64,000 nucleotides of DNA, from assembly GCF_005877005.1 (NCBI RefSeq), contig NZ_SSNH01000006.1:124001-188000 (forward strand), given 5' to 3'. The notes below the pieces were generated by a model, which ran no database searches, was not told where the DNA came from, and saw only the letters and a program-made list of their open reading frames with translations. Of this stretch, positions 34,481-43,270 are shown in pieces. The position numbers were made by a program, and so were the translations under genes. Within the stretch, counting starts at the first letter, position 1. Each line of letters opens with the position of its first letter. Origin of the DNA: Sinomonas susongensis (GTDB taxonomy: Bacteria; Actinomycetota; Actinomycetes; Actinomycetales; Micrococcaceae).

Positions 34481-34938
34481 CCCTTGATCGCGAGGGCTTG
34501 GGGCGCGGCCTGCTTCATGCGCGTCTGAAGCCAGCGCAGCTGGCCTTCGAGCTGCTGGCTGCATTGTTGAACGGTCTCATTGAGCTCCTTGTCCCGTAGG
34601 GCCTGCGCGGCTTGGCCGACCATGGTCCACGATGAATGTGCGAGTGTCGTCAAGAGGTACAGGTCCTGGAGGTCGCGGATGAGCCCCACGGGACCGCTGC
34701 GCGTCTCCGACAGCGTGTCGGCGTGGAGGCGTTCGGGCTCGTCGTCCACGTTGGACTCGCCGTAGCGCTCGAGGAATGGCGCGAGGGCGCGCACATGGGC
34801 GTCGCACTGCTGGGCCAGCAGCCGCGTGAGCTCCCGGACGTCGGGCTCCTCACCGTGCCCTTCGGCCACTTGGCGGTAGCTCTCCGCGAGGCTCTGCTCC
34901 GAACGGTGGAGCAGCCCGAGGTAGATGGCGATCCTCAT
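34477..34938 (-). CDS. Small helical-bundle protein coupled to the molybdo-oxidoreductase gene
   Basis: I do not recognise a family for this 153-residue protein. It is almost entirely helical with four segments, as in ferritin-like or DUF892-like bundles: MRIAIYLGLLHRSEQSLAES, VRELTRLLAQQCDAHVRALA, LIRDLQDLYLLTTLAHSSWT, and NETVQQCSQQLEGQLRWLQT. Its ATG overlaps the stop of the molybdo-oxidoreductase, with GGAGGGA upstream, and its stop overlaps the dehydrogenase start. A dedicated chaperone or electron-transfer partner for the molybdoenzyme is inferred from coupling. Confidence 0.75.
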   Translation of the reverse strand: MRIAIYLGLLHRSEQSLAESYRQVAEGHGEEPDVRELTRLLAQQCDAHVRALAPFLERYGESNVDDEPERLHADTLSETRSGPVGLIRDLQDLYLLTTLAHSSWTMVGQAAQALRDKELNETVQQCSQQLEGQLRWLQTRMKQAAPQALAIKG

Positions 34939-37388
34939 GCCTGTCCCTCCTCGGGCCCGGCGTGGGCCTCGGGCCCGGCGTGGGCCTCGGTTCCGGCGCG
35001 GGCGGGAACAGGACGGGGTGAGGCGCCGGCGGGGTCGGCGAGCTCGACGCGGACGGTCGCCGTCTTGAAGACCGGCTGCTTCGACACGGGGTCCCACTCG
35101 GTGACGGTGAGCTCGTTGGCGGCACGTGGTTTCCCGTCGGGGGCCCCGCCGACGTCCCAGTAGCCGTAGTGGAATGGCTCGAACACGGTGCCCCGCGCCA
35201 TCTTCCGGACGCGGAGCCTCGCGACCACCGCGCCGCGCCGCGACGTGACGCGGAGGAAGTCGCCGTCGTCCGCTCCAAGCTCGGCGGCGTCCTCGGCGCA
35301 CATCTCGATCCACGCCTCGGGCGCCGCCCGTCGGAGCTCCGGCGAGCGGGCGGTCTTGGTCCGGGTGTGGAAGTGGTACACGGTGCGGCCCGTCGTGAAC
35401 TGGAAGGGGTACTCGCTGTCGGGCGCCTCGGCGGGTGGAACGACGTCGGCCGTCTTGAACCTGGCCCTCCCGTCGTAGCGGGCCGCGCGAACGGCCTGGG
35501 GGCCGACCGTGGCGCCCGTGAGGAGGTCGTGGCCGTACGTCTCGCAGTAGTCCGGCGCCGTGGGAAACACCCCGTCAGTGTAGAGGCGGACGGTTCCCTT
35601 CTCGGTGCCCTCGGGGAACGGCCATTGAAGACCCGTGTTGCCCCTCAGCCGTTCGTAGCTGAGACCGGTGTAGTCGCAGGGGCGCCCCCGCGTGCACTCG
35701 CGCCATGCGTCGAAGACCTCCTCGGGGGAGCTCCACGGGAGGAGCGGGCTGCCGTCGAGGCGGCGGAAGTCCATGCGCCGGGCGTAGTCGAGGAAGATGT
35801 CGAGGTCGCTGTGGGCTTCTCCGGGCGGCTCGACCGCCTTGTCGGAAAGGTGCACGGTGCGGTTGACGTTGGTGAACGTCCCCGCCTTCTCGCCCCAGCC
35901 TGCGGCCGGCAGGACGACGTCCGCCTCCTGCGCCGTCTCATTGAGGTAGAGGTCCTGGACCACGAGGAAGAGCTCGGGCTTGCGCAGGATCCGGCGGATG
36001 CGCGCCAGGTCCGGCATGGAGACGGCGGGGTTCGTCGCGGAGATCCACAGGAAGTTGATCGAGCCCTGCTCGGCGTACCGGAAGATCTGCAGGGCGTGGG
36101 TGGGCGGGGCCCAGTCGGGAATGATCGCCGGGTCCACGCCCCAGAGCTCCGCGAGCTCCTCGACGTGCTCGGGGTTCTCCCAGTTGCGGAAGCCCGGCAG
36201 GTCGCCGTCGGCCCCGCACTCCCGGTTGTTCTGCGCCGTCGGCTGCCCGTTCATCTGCAGGACGCCGCAGCCCGGCCGCCCGAGGAGACCCCGGAGCAGG
36301 TGGAGATTGTTGACCTGGCACGAAGACGCCGTCGCCTGGGTGGACTGGTAGAAGCCCTGCAGGACGGTCGAGAGCACACGCTGCGACGTACCGAAGATCT
36401 CGGCGGCACGGCGGATGTCCGCGGCGTCCACCCCGCAGAGTTCGGCGGCGGCCTCGGGCGTCCACGGCTCGGCGGCGGCGGCGAGCTCGGAGAAGCCGGT
36501 TGTGTGCGCGGCGACGTAGTCGTCGTCGGTCCAGCCGTTCCGGATCACCTCCCGGATGAGCGCCTACATGAGGGGAAGGTTCGTGCCCGGCCTCACGGCG
36601 AGGTGGACGTCGGCCGCCTTGGCAACGGGGGTCAGTCGCGGGTCGACGCAGACGACGAGCGGCGGCTGGGGGCCAGCGAGCCGGTCGAGGACCCGGGCCC
36701 ACAGCACTGTGTTCGTCTCGGCCATGTTGTGCCCGAACAGGAAGATCGCGTCGCAGTGCTCGATGTCCTCGTACGAGCCGGGCTGCCCGTCGGCGCCGAA
36801 GCTCTCCTTCATCGCCTGGGCGGCGGTGGCCGTGCACAGCCGGGTGTTGCCGTCCATGTGCGGGGTCCCGATGCCGGCCTTGCCGATCATCGCGAGTGCG
36901 TAGTACTCCTCGAGGAACAGCTGGCCGCTCGTGTAGAACCCGTGGCTCAGCGGGCCGCGCTCCTCGAGCAGCGCCTTGCTCCGCTCGACGATCCGCCCCA
37001 TGGCCTCGTCCCAGCTCGCCTCGACGAGCTTGCCCCCCTCGCGAACGAGGGGACGGGTCAGCCGATCGGGGTTGGAGACGCCCTGCCAGCTTGCGTAGAG
37101 GCCCTTCGGGCCGAGCCGGCCGTGGTTGACCGCGTCGATCTCCCGGCCGCGGACCCCGACCATACGGCCGTCCTTGACTGCGATGTCGCAGCCGCAGCCG
37201 TTGCTGCACAGGACGCAGGCCGACTGGACCCACCGGTCGACGTCGGACTCGGTGAGGCCTTCGGCCAGCTGCACGTCCACGCGGACAGGCCATTCTCCAC
37301 CCCGCGCGACGGGCGTTCGTGGGCCCCAGACATCCTTGATGCGGTCAGGGATTTCTTCGACGCGAGCGCGTTCACCACTGTCGGACAC
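34935..37388 (-). pseudogene. Molybdopterin oxidoreductase interrupted by an in-frame amber codon
   Basis: An 817-codon frame encodes a molybdopterin-bis-MGD enzyme (formate dehydrogenase/assimilatory nitrate reductase class) but contains TAG at codon 275 (36564-36566). Before it lie the Fe4S4 motif CVLCSNGCGC (C58-C67), and DGNTRLCTATAAQAMKESFG with the likely Mo-ligand Cys. After it the domain continues without shift: ALIREVIRNGWTDDDYVAAH, then DLYLNETAQEADVVLPAAGWGEKAGTF and a C-terminal MopB binding domain. The reading frame is intact on both sides, so this is a nonsense mutation or a sequencing error, probably from CAG. A GTG restart at 36548 would lack the Fe-S domain. The start GTG has GGAAGGA upstream. 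Confidence 0.85.
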
Positions 37389-37469
37389 GGTCGTTCCTTC
37401 CCTCGACAGGCCTCCCTGCGGCCCTACCCCGGTCGGACTGGAACAAAACCGCGCTGGCACGGACCCCGA

Positions 37470-38444
37470 CTACGGCGCCGCGAGGTGCCTCGGCTCATGG
37501 GCCGTGCCGCGTTCCTCGAGGCGGGCGACGGCGTCGAGGACGTGCCCGGGCCACACCGCGAGCATCGCGGGGTCGGGGAGGTCCGCGAACGGGTCGCCGT
37601 GACGCACCGCCGGGTCGGTCAGCACGACGTGCGGCCCGTCCTCGGGAGGCCCCCACTGCTCGGGGGTAGCTGGGCCGAAGATGATGACGGAGGGGGTCCC
37701 GTAGGCCGTCGCGATGTGCCCGGCCGACGTGTCGGCGGTGACGACGAGGCGGGCGGCCGCGACCGCGGCGAAGAACGACGGGAGGTCCCAGCGGCCGGCG
37801 ACCACGGCAGTCTCCGGGAGGCCGGCGCCGTGGGCGACGGCGGCGGCGCGCGTGCGGTCCTCCTCGCCACCCGTCACGAGCACGTCGTGCCCCCGATAGT
37901 GGAGCTCGCGGGCGACGCCGGCGAACCGCTCCACGGGCCAGCGCCGGCTCCCGTGGGCGGCACCGACGTGGATGAGGGTCGCGCCGTCGGCCGGCGCCGG
38001 AGCCTCCGGTGGGAGCAGCCGGTAGTCGTCAGCACTTCCTGGCAGCCCGTGCCAGCTGAGCAGGCGCACCCAGCGCTCGCGCTCGTGCAGAGTGTCGTCC
38101 CATTCCGGGCCGGCCCAGCCGGGCGCCCGGTGTCCGATGCGGTGCTCAGGCAAGAGCTCCTCGAGGCGCGTCCGGCTCTCGATCCCTTTGCCGTGGAAAT
38201 TGACGGCGACGTCGACCCGGCCGGCGTACGGAATCGGGTCGTCGAGTCCCGGCGTCGGAAGGTGCCGGTTGATGCCGCCCACGAGCGGGACGACCGGCTC
38301 GAGCCACTTCGGCGCGGCGAGCACGAGTTCGTGGTCTGGGAATCCCGCGCGGAGACCCCGGAGGCCCGGCACGGAGACGAGCAGGTCGCCGAGCTTGAGT
38401 GCTCGGAGTACCAGCAGGACAGGTCGTTCCGAACCCGCTGTCAC
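37470..38444 (-). CDS. Glycosyltransferase family 9 (heptosyltransferase-like) protein 1
   Basis: The 324-residue protein is of the ADP-heptose:LPS heptosyltransferase family. It begins with LLVLRALKLGDLLVSVPGLR, the N-terminal GT9 motif, and has the C-domain IHVGAAHGSRRWPVERFAGVAREL and VVTADTSAGHIATAYGTPSV, where the nucleotide sugar binds. The GTG start at VTAGSERP is preferred because GGAGG lies 5 bases upstream; ATG codons at 38459 and 38456 overlap that ribosome site. It is the first gene of the minus-strand arm, divergent from gmhB. In LPS-free organisms GT9 proteins act on other glycans or metabolites. Confidence 0.88.
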   Translation of the reverse strand: MTAGSERPVLLVLRALKLGDLLVSVPGLRGLRAGFPDHELVLAAPKWLEPVVPLVGGINRHLPTPGLDDPIPYAGRVDVAVNFHGKGIESRTRLEELLPEHRIGHRAPGWAGPEWDDTLHERERWVRLLSWHGLPGSADDYRLLPPEAPAPADGATLIHVGAAHGSRRWPVERFAGVARELHYRGHDVLVTGGEEDRTRAAAVAHGAGLPETAVVAGRWDLPSFFAAVAAARLVVTADTSAGHIATAYGTPSVIIFGPATPEQWGPPEDGPHVVLTDPAVRHGDPFADLPDPAMLAVWPGHVLDAVARLEERGTAHEPRHLAAP

Positions 38445-38584
38445 GGCAGCCTCCATCATCGAAAGCGACAATGCCCTTGGCTTGAGCGAATCGAGTTCTC
38501 CACGCGGGCTTGGGAACCGCCCCGAGGAGAAGTTGCAGGAGAAAAGAAAGTTTATTGTAGCTTCTCCCGGGGCAGATTCCCGTC

Positions 38585-39166
38585 ATGGAGAAAGCCCGTC
38601 TGGACCAGTCATGGGCGACCACCCCGGCCGCCGTGCTCTTCGACCGCGACGGTACCCTCGTGCACGACGTCCCCTACAACCGAGACCCGCAAATGGTCAG
38701 CCCGGTGCCCGGCGCTTCCGAGGCGCTCGGGCGCTTGCGCGCGGCAGGCGTGCGGACGGGCGTCGTCACCAACCAGTCCGGCATCGGGCGCGGCCTCATG
38801 GGCTCTGTCGATGTCTACCGCGTGAATCGGCGCGTCGACGAGCTGCTCGGGCCGTTCGACGTATGGCGCGTCTGCCCGCACCACCCCGAGCAGGGCTGCC
38901 GCTGCCGCAAGCCCAGGCCAGGCCTCGTCCTCTCCGCGTGCCGGGCGCTCAGGGTCGCGCCCGAGGATGTGGTCGTCGTGGGGGACATCGGCACCGACAT
39001 GGAGGCCGCCGGCCGGGCCGGGGCCCGAGGCATCCTCGTTCCGACTCCCGTGACCCTCCCAGAGGAAGTCGAGGCAGCGCCCGCCGTCGCGCCTGACCTG
39101 CTCTCCGCCGTCATGCTCGCCCTTGGCGAGTCCGTGGAGTCTGCCCCTGCGGGGAACGGGCCGTGA
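38585..39166 (+). CDS. gmhB: D-glycero-D-manno-heptose 1,7-bisphosphate phosphatase (HAD IIIA)
   Basis: The 193-residue phosphatase has the HAD nucleophile motif VLFDRDGTLV (Asp20, Asp22), VTNQSGIGRGL, and the zinc loop CPHHPEQGCRCRKPRPG (Cys97, His99, Cys105, Cys107) that defines the GmhB group. DVVVVGDIGTDMEAAGRAGAR holds the final acidic pair. It removes the C7 phosphate of heptose bisphosphate in ADP-heptose synthesis; a histidinol-phosphatase role is less likely because of the neighbours. It begins the plus-strand arm and overlaps the next GT9 gene by four bases. Confidence 0.9.
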   Translation: MEKARLDQSWATTPAAVLFDRDGTLVHDVPYNRDPQMVSPVPGASEALGRLRAAGVRTGVVTNQSGIGRGLMGSVDVYRVNRRVDELLGPFDVWRVCPHHPEQGCRCRKPRPGLVLSACRALRVAPEDVVVVGDIGTDMEAAGRAGARGILVPTPVTLPEEVEAAPAVAPDLLSAVMLALGESVESAPAGNGP

Positions 39167-40191
39167 AGCGTGTCCTCGTCGCGCGTCTCGACAGCCTCGG
39201 CGATGTCGTCCTCTCGGGGCCGGCGGTCCGTGCCGTCGCGGCGAAGGCCGAGGCCGTCCTGCTGACCGGACCCCGGGGCGCGGCGGTCGCCACGATGCTC
39301 CCCGGAGTGGCCGAGCACCTCGTGTGGGACTCACCGTGGATCGCCAACCCGGCTCCCGAGGCCACCCCACGGCATGTGCGCCGGCTCGAGCGGCTCCTCG
39401 ACCACGCTCGCGTCGACGAGGCCGTCATCCTCACCTCGTTCCACCAGTCGGCGCTCCCGCTCGCGCTCGAGCTTCGCCTGTGCGGAGTCCCGCGCATCAC
39501 CGCGCTCTCCGAGGACTACCCGGGCAGCCTCCTGGACGTGCGGGTCACGAGCGGCGACCTCCCCTGGGATCTGCACGAGGTCGACCGCGCCCTCGGCATC
39601 GCTGCGGCGGCGGGCTTCCCGCGCCCCGCGGACGACGACGGCCTTCCCGCCCTCCTGCCGCAGCCCCGGTCGTCGCTGCGCCCCTCGGGCGAATACGTCG
39701 TGGTGCACCCGGGCGCCGACGCCCCCGCCCGGACGTGGCCAGCGGAGCACGCGGCGCGGCTCGTCTCGCTGCTCGCCGCGGAGGGCTTCCGCGTCGTCGT
39801 CACCGGGAACGACGCCGAGCGCGGCCTGACCGCGGCCGTTGCCGGTTCGCGGGGGATCGACGCGGGCGGTGCGACCGACCTCCGGGGGCTCGTCGACCTC
39901 CTCGCCGGGGCGAGCGTCGTCGTCGCCGGCAACACGGGGCCCGCGCATCTGGCCGCGGCCGTGCGGACCCCCGTCGTGAGCCTCTTCTCTCCCGTGGTCT
40001 CTGCGCGAACCTGGGCCCCGAGGGGGTCCGAGGTCGTGGTCCTCGGCGACCAGTCGGCGGCGTGCGCTGGCTCGCGGGCCCGCACCTGCCCCCTGCCGGG
40101 GCATCCGTGCCTCGCGGGCGTCACCCCGGGCGAGGTGCTGCGCGCCGTCGAACGACTCGTCTCCCACAACACGAAGGCGGTGCCCGTCTGA
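39163..40191 (+). CDS. Glycosyltransferase family 9 (heptosyltransferase-like) protein 2
   Basis: The 342-residue protein starts at a GTG overlapping the gmhB stop. It has the GT9 N-motif VLVARLDSLGDVVLSGPAVR and C-domain motifs VVVHPGADAPARTWPAEHAA and VVVAGNTGPAHLAAAVRTPVVSLF. The conserved Cys-rich tail CAGSRARTCPLPGHPCLAGVTPGEV is typical of the family. Translational coupling to GmhB supports use of the heptose nucleotide made here. The acceptor cannot be read from sequence. Confidence 0.92.
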   Translation: MKRVLVARLDSLGDVVLSGPAVRAVAAKAEAVLLTGPRGAAVATMLPGVAEHLVWDSPWIANPAPEATPRHVRRLERLLDHARVDEAVILTSFHQSALPLALELRLCGVPRITALSEDYPGSLLDVRVTSGDLPWDLHEVDRALGIAAAAGFPRPADDDGLPALLPQPRSSLRPSGEYVVVHPGADAPARTWPAEHAARLVSLLAAEGFRVVVTGNDAERGLTAAVAGSRGIDAGGATDLRGLVDLLAGASVVVAGNTGPAHLAAAVRTPVVSLFSPVVSARTWAPRGSEVVVLGDQSAACAGSRARTCPLPGHPCLAGVTPGEVLRAVERLVSHNTKAVPV

Positions 40192-41258
40192 TGCGGATCC
40201 TTCTCTGGCACGTCCACGGCGGATGGACCGACGGCTTCGTCCGCGGCGAGCACGAATACGTGCTCCCAGTCGACGCCGAGCGGTCGGCATGGGGGTTGGG
40301 CCGCGGGGGCCGCGACTGGCCCAACGCCGCCGAGGTTCCGCTCGAGGAGCTTGCCGCCATGGCGGATACGGTCGACGCCGTCGTGCTCCAGAGGCCCGAC
40401 GAGGCGAAGCGAGTGCGGGAACTCACGGGGCTCCGCCCCGGGACTGATCTGCCGGCCGTCTACGTCGAGCACAACACCCCGAAGGGCGGCGTCCCCGAGA
40501 CCCGCCACCCGCTCGCCGAGCAGGGCGAGATCCCGATCGTCCACGTGACGCACTTCAACGCCCTCATGTGGGACAGCGGCAGGGCGCCCGTCCACGTGGT
40601 CGAGCACGGCGTCGTGGACCCGGGGCTCTGCTACACGGGCGAACTCGAACGGCTCGGCGTGGCGGTCAACGAGCCGGTGCGTCGCTGGCGCGTCGCAGGC
40701 ACGGACCTGCTGGGCCGCTTCGCCGAGGTTGCGCCGCTCGACGTCTATGGCATGGGCGGCGACGGCCTGGTCGAAGCTACCGGGATCGACCCCTCCCGTA
40801 TCCACTGGGCGGGCGATGTCCCGACGGCCCGCCTCCACGCCGAGCTCGCCCACCGCCGAGCCTACGTGCACCCGTTCCGCTGGACGTCGCTCGGGCTAGC
40901 GCTCATCGAGGCCATGATGGCCGGGCTGCCCGTGCTAGCGGTCGGCTCCACCGAGGCGTGGCGCGCCGTCCCGGCCGCGGCGGGCTGCGTGAGCTCGGAC
41001 ATCGGGGAGCTCGTGGCCGCAGCGCGCCGGTTCGTCGCCGACCCGGATGCGGCCCGGGAGGCCGGGCTCGCCGCACGGGAAGCGGCCCTGGCCCGCTACA
41101 GCCTGCACCGGTTCCTCGCCGATTGGGACGACGTCCTCGCCGACGTGAGCGGCGAGCCCACGGCTCCGAGACGCACGGCAGCCGTGGGGGCGGCCTCCGG
41201 CTCGGCTTCCCCCCTGCAGGCTTCTTCGGTCCGACCTGAGGCTCCGACAGTTCCGTGA
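40191..41258 (+). CDS. Glycosyltransferase (GT-B, family 4/1-like)
   Basis: The 355-residue protein starts ILLWHVHGGWTDGFVRGEHE and has a long N-half with HVTHFNALMWDSGRAPVHVVEHGVVDPG and a C-half with GDVPTARLHAELAHRRAYVHPFRWTSLGLALIEAMMAGLPVLA, where the EX7E motif appears as SLGLALIEA. The ending is Ala/Pro/Ser-rich. It starts at an ATG that overlaps the previous stop (TGATG). The protein probably transfers a sugar in the same surface or secreted glycan as its neighbours. Confidence 0.85.
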   Translation: MRILLWHVHGGWTDGFVRGEHEYVLPVDAERSAWGLGRGGRDWPNAAEVPLEELAAMADTVDAVVLQRPDEAKRVRELTGLRPGTDLPAVYVEHNTPKGGVPETRHPLAEQGEIPIVHVTHFNALMWDSGRAPVHVVEHGVVDPGLCYTGELERLGVAVNEPVRRWRVAGTDLLGRFAEVAPLDVYGMGGDGLVEATGIDPSRIHWAGDVPTARLHAELAHRRAYVHPFRWTSLGLALIEAMMAGLPVLAVGSTEAWRAVPAAAGCVSSDIGELVAAARRFVADPDAAREAGLAAREAALARYSLHRFLADWDDVLADVSGEPTAPRRTAAVGAASGSASPLQASSVRPEAPTVP

Positions 41259-41287
41259 GGGACCGGTCAGTGAGGAGAGAAAGCACA

Positions 41288-42577
41288 ATGAGAATCTCGA
41301 TGGTGTCCGAACACGCAAGTCCGCTCGCCACCGTGGGCGGAGTCGATGCAGGCGGGCAGAACGTGCACGTCGCGGAGCTCTCCGCTGCCCTCGTGCGCCG
41401 GGGCCACGACGTCACGGTCTTCACGCGCCGCGACAGCGAGCGGCTCCACTGGGAGCAGACGCTGCCCAACGGCGTGCGGCTCGTGAACGTGGACGCCGGG
41501 CCTGCCCGCACCGTGCCCAAGGACAAGCTCCTGCCGTACATCCCCGCGTTCGCGGAGCAGCTCGCGAACTACTGGACGGACAACCCGCCGCACATCGTCC
41601 ACGGGCACTTCTGGATGTCGGGGATCGCGAGCATCGAGGCCGTCGGGAAGCTCCAGAAGCAGCTCCTCCCACCGCCCGTCGTCGCCCAGACCTTCCACGC
41701 GCTCGGCGTCGTCAAGCGGCGGCACCAGGGAACGGACGACACGAGCCCGGCGGAGCGGGAGTTCCTCGAGCCCTGGGTCGCGCGGAGCGTGGACCGCGTC
41801 ATCGCGACGTGTCCCGACGAGGCGTTCGAGCTCCGGCAGCTCGGCGTGAACCGGCGCCGGATCTCCATCGCGCCGTGCGGGGTCGACGTCGAGAAGTTCA
41901 CCCCGGACGGGCCCGCGCGTGCCCGTGGAAAGCGGCTCCGCCTCGCCGTCGTGGGGCGGCTCGTGCCGCGCAAGGGCGTTGACATCGTCGTCTCCGCGCT
42001 CGCGCTGCTCGCCGCGGCCGGGCGCCGCGACATCGAGCTCCTCGTGGTCGGCGGCACGAGCGGCAAGGACCGCATCGCCTCGGATCCCGAGGTCCGCAGG
42101 CTCCGGGAGCTCGCGGAGTCGCTCGGCGTGGGAGGCCAGGTCATCTTCGCCGGGCAGGTCCCGCGGGACGAGATGCCCGAGCTCTTCCGCAGCCTCGACG
42201 CCGTCGTGTGCACCCCGTGGTACGAGCCGTTCGGCATCGTCCCGCTCGAGGCCATGGCATGCGGTGTCCCGGTCATCGTCTCCGCGGTCGGCGGTCTCCA
42301 GGAGTCCGTGGTCGACGGCGTCACAGGCATCCACGTCCCCCCGAAGCACCCGGCGGCGCTCGCGGACGCGATCGCGATCCTCGCCGACGATCCGGAGCTG
42401 CGCGCCCGCTTCGGCGCCGCGGGAGTCGAACGGACCCGGACCCGGTACACGTGGGACCGGGTCGCATCCGACACGGAGAGGATCTACCGCGCCATGCTGG
42501 ACCACTGGGACCAGCCGGAAGCCGACGTCGCCGCATCCAGGAGCCGTCTTCGGCACGTCGGAGAGGGGGCCCGATGA
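41288..42577 (+). CDS. Glycosyltransferase family 4 (MshA/sucrose-phosphate synthase-like)
   Basis: The 429-residue retaining glycosyltransferase begins MRISMVSEHASPLATVGGVDAGGQ, with the N-terminal GGxxxGGQ loop of the MshA/SPS group. The C-domain holds LAVVGRLVPRKGVDIVVSAL and VCTPWYEPFGIVPLEAMACGVPVIVSAVGG (EX7E). GAGGAGA is 8 bases upstream; a longer reading is rejected. It overlaps gmhA by four bases. The true MshA that makes mycothiol elsewhere would be a paralogue; this copy fits the local glycan because of its position. Confidence 0.9.
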   Translation: MRISMVSEHASPLATVGGVDAGGQNVHVAELSAALVRRGHDVTVFTRRDSERLHWEQTLPNGVRLVNVDAGPARTVPKDKLLPYIPAFAEQLANYWTDNPPHIVHGHFWMSGIASIEAVGKLQKQLLPPPVVAQTFHALGVVKRRHQGTDDTSPAEREFLEPWVARSVDRVIATCPDEAFELRQLGVNRRRISIAPCGVDVEKFTPDGPARARGKRLRLAVVGRLVPRKGVDIVVSALALLAAAGRRDIELLVVGGTSGKDRIASDPEVRRLRELAESLGVGGQVIFAGQVPRDEMPELFRSLDAVVCTPWYEPFGIVPLEAMACGVPVIVSAVGGLQESVVDGVTGIHVPPKHPAALADAIAILADDPELRARFGAAGVERTRTRYTWDRVASDTERIYRAMLDHWDQPEADVAASRSRLRHVGEGAR

Positions 42578-43269
42578 AGATGAGCCGCGCGCTCCGTGGA
42601 CAGTCCCTCACGGCCACACCCGCCGCAGGACTCACCGCTATCCGGTCCGGCGGCCCCCTCGGCCCCGCCGGATTCCGTGTGCTCCCTCCCGAGCAGCTCT
42701 CGGACGGCGTCCTCGAGCACATCTTCGAGGCGAGCCAAGCGCTCGACTCGCTGCGGCGGCAGTCGGCCGTCCTCGCGCGATGGGGGCAGACCCTTGCGCA
42801 TCGGCTCGCGTCGGGCGGTCGGCTGCTCGCGGCGGGCAACGGGGGTTCCGCGGCCGAGGCTCAGCACCTCACCGCCGAGCTCGTCGGGCGGTACGACGGC
42901 GAGCGGCGGCCGTTCTCGGCGATCGCACTCCACGGTGACACCTCGGCCATGACGGCCATCGGGAACGACTACGGCTACGACGAGGTGTTCGCACGGCAGG
43001 TCCGGGCGCACGCCCGGCCCGGCGACGTCGTCATCCTGCTTTCGACGAGCGGCAAGAGCCCGAACCTGGTCGCGGCCGCGCAGGCCTCCCACGAGGTCGG
43101 CGCGCTGAGCTGGGCACTCACGGGGCCGGGGCCCAACCCCCTCTCGGCCGCCGTCGACGAGGCCGTCGCGCTCGAGGGCCGCAACTGCCACGTCCAGGAG
43201 GCCCAGCTGATCGCGATCCACGCCCTGTGCGAATGCTTCGACGCCTGTGTAGCGGAAGAGGAGGACTGA
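42574..43269 (+). CDS. gmhA: Sedoheptulose 7-phosphate isomerase (SIS domain)
   Basis: The 231-residue protein has an N-terminal extension of ~55 residues and a SIS domain with LLAAGNGGSAAEAQHLTAEL, VILLSTSGKSPNLVAAAQA, and NCHVQEAQLIAIHALCE, the last matching GmhA active-site Glu and His positions. GmhA converts sedoheptulose 7-phosphate to D-glycero-D-manno-heptose 7-phosphate, the first step of heptose synthesis. The ATG overlaps the GT4 stop; hldE begins after 1 base. An ATG two codons downstream is also possible. Confidence 0.9.
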   Translation: MKMSRALRGQSLTATPAAGLTAIRSGGPLGPAGFRVLPPEQLSDGVLEHIFEASQALDSLRRQSAVLARWGQTLAHRLASGGRLLAAGNGGSAAEAQHLTAELVGRYDGERRPFSAIALHGDTSAMTAIGNDYGYDEVFARQVRAHARPGDVVILLSTSGKSPNLVAAAQASHEVGALSWALTGPGPNPLSAAVDEAVALEGRNCHVQEAQLIAIHALCECFDACVAEEED

Positions 43270-43270
43270 C

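Noticed and set aside
36564-36566. Recoded amino acid at the TAG codon (pyrrolysine or selenocysteine)
   Set aside because: Selenocysteine uses TGA, and pyrrolysine genes are not expected here. Conserved neighbours suggest a normal residue.
35169-38825. A 1,218-codon open frame on the plus strand across the molybdo-oxidoreductase and GT9 genes
   Set aside because: It is antisense to well-recognised genes and arises from GC bias; its translation shows no domain or conserved motif.
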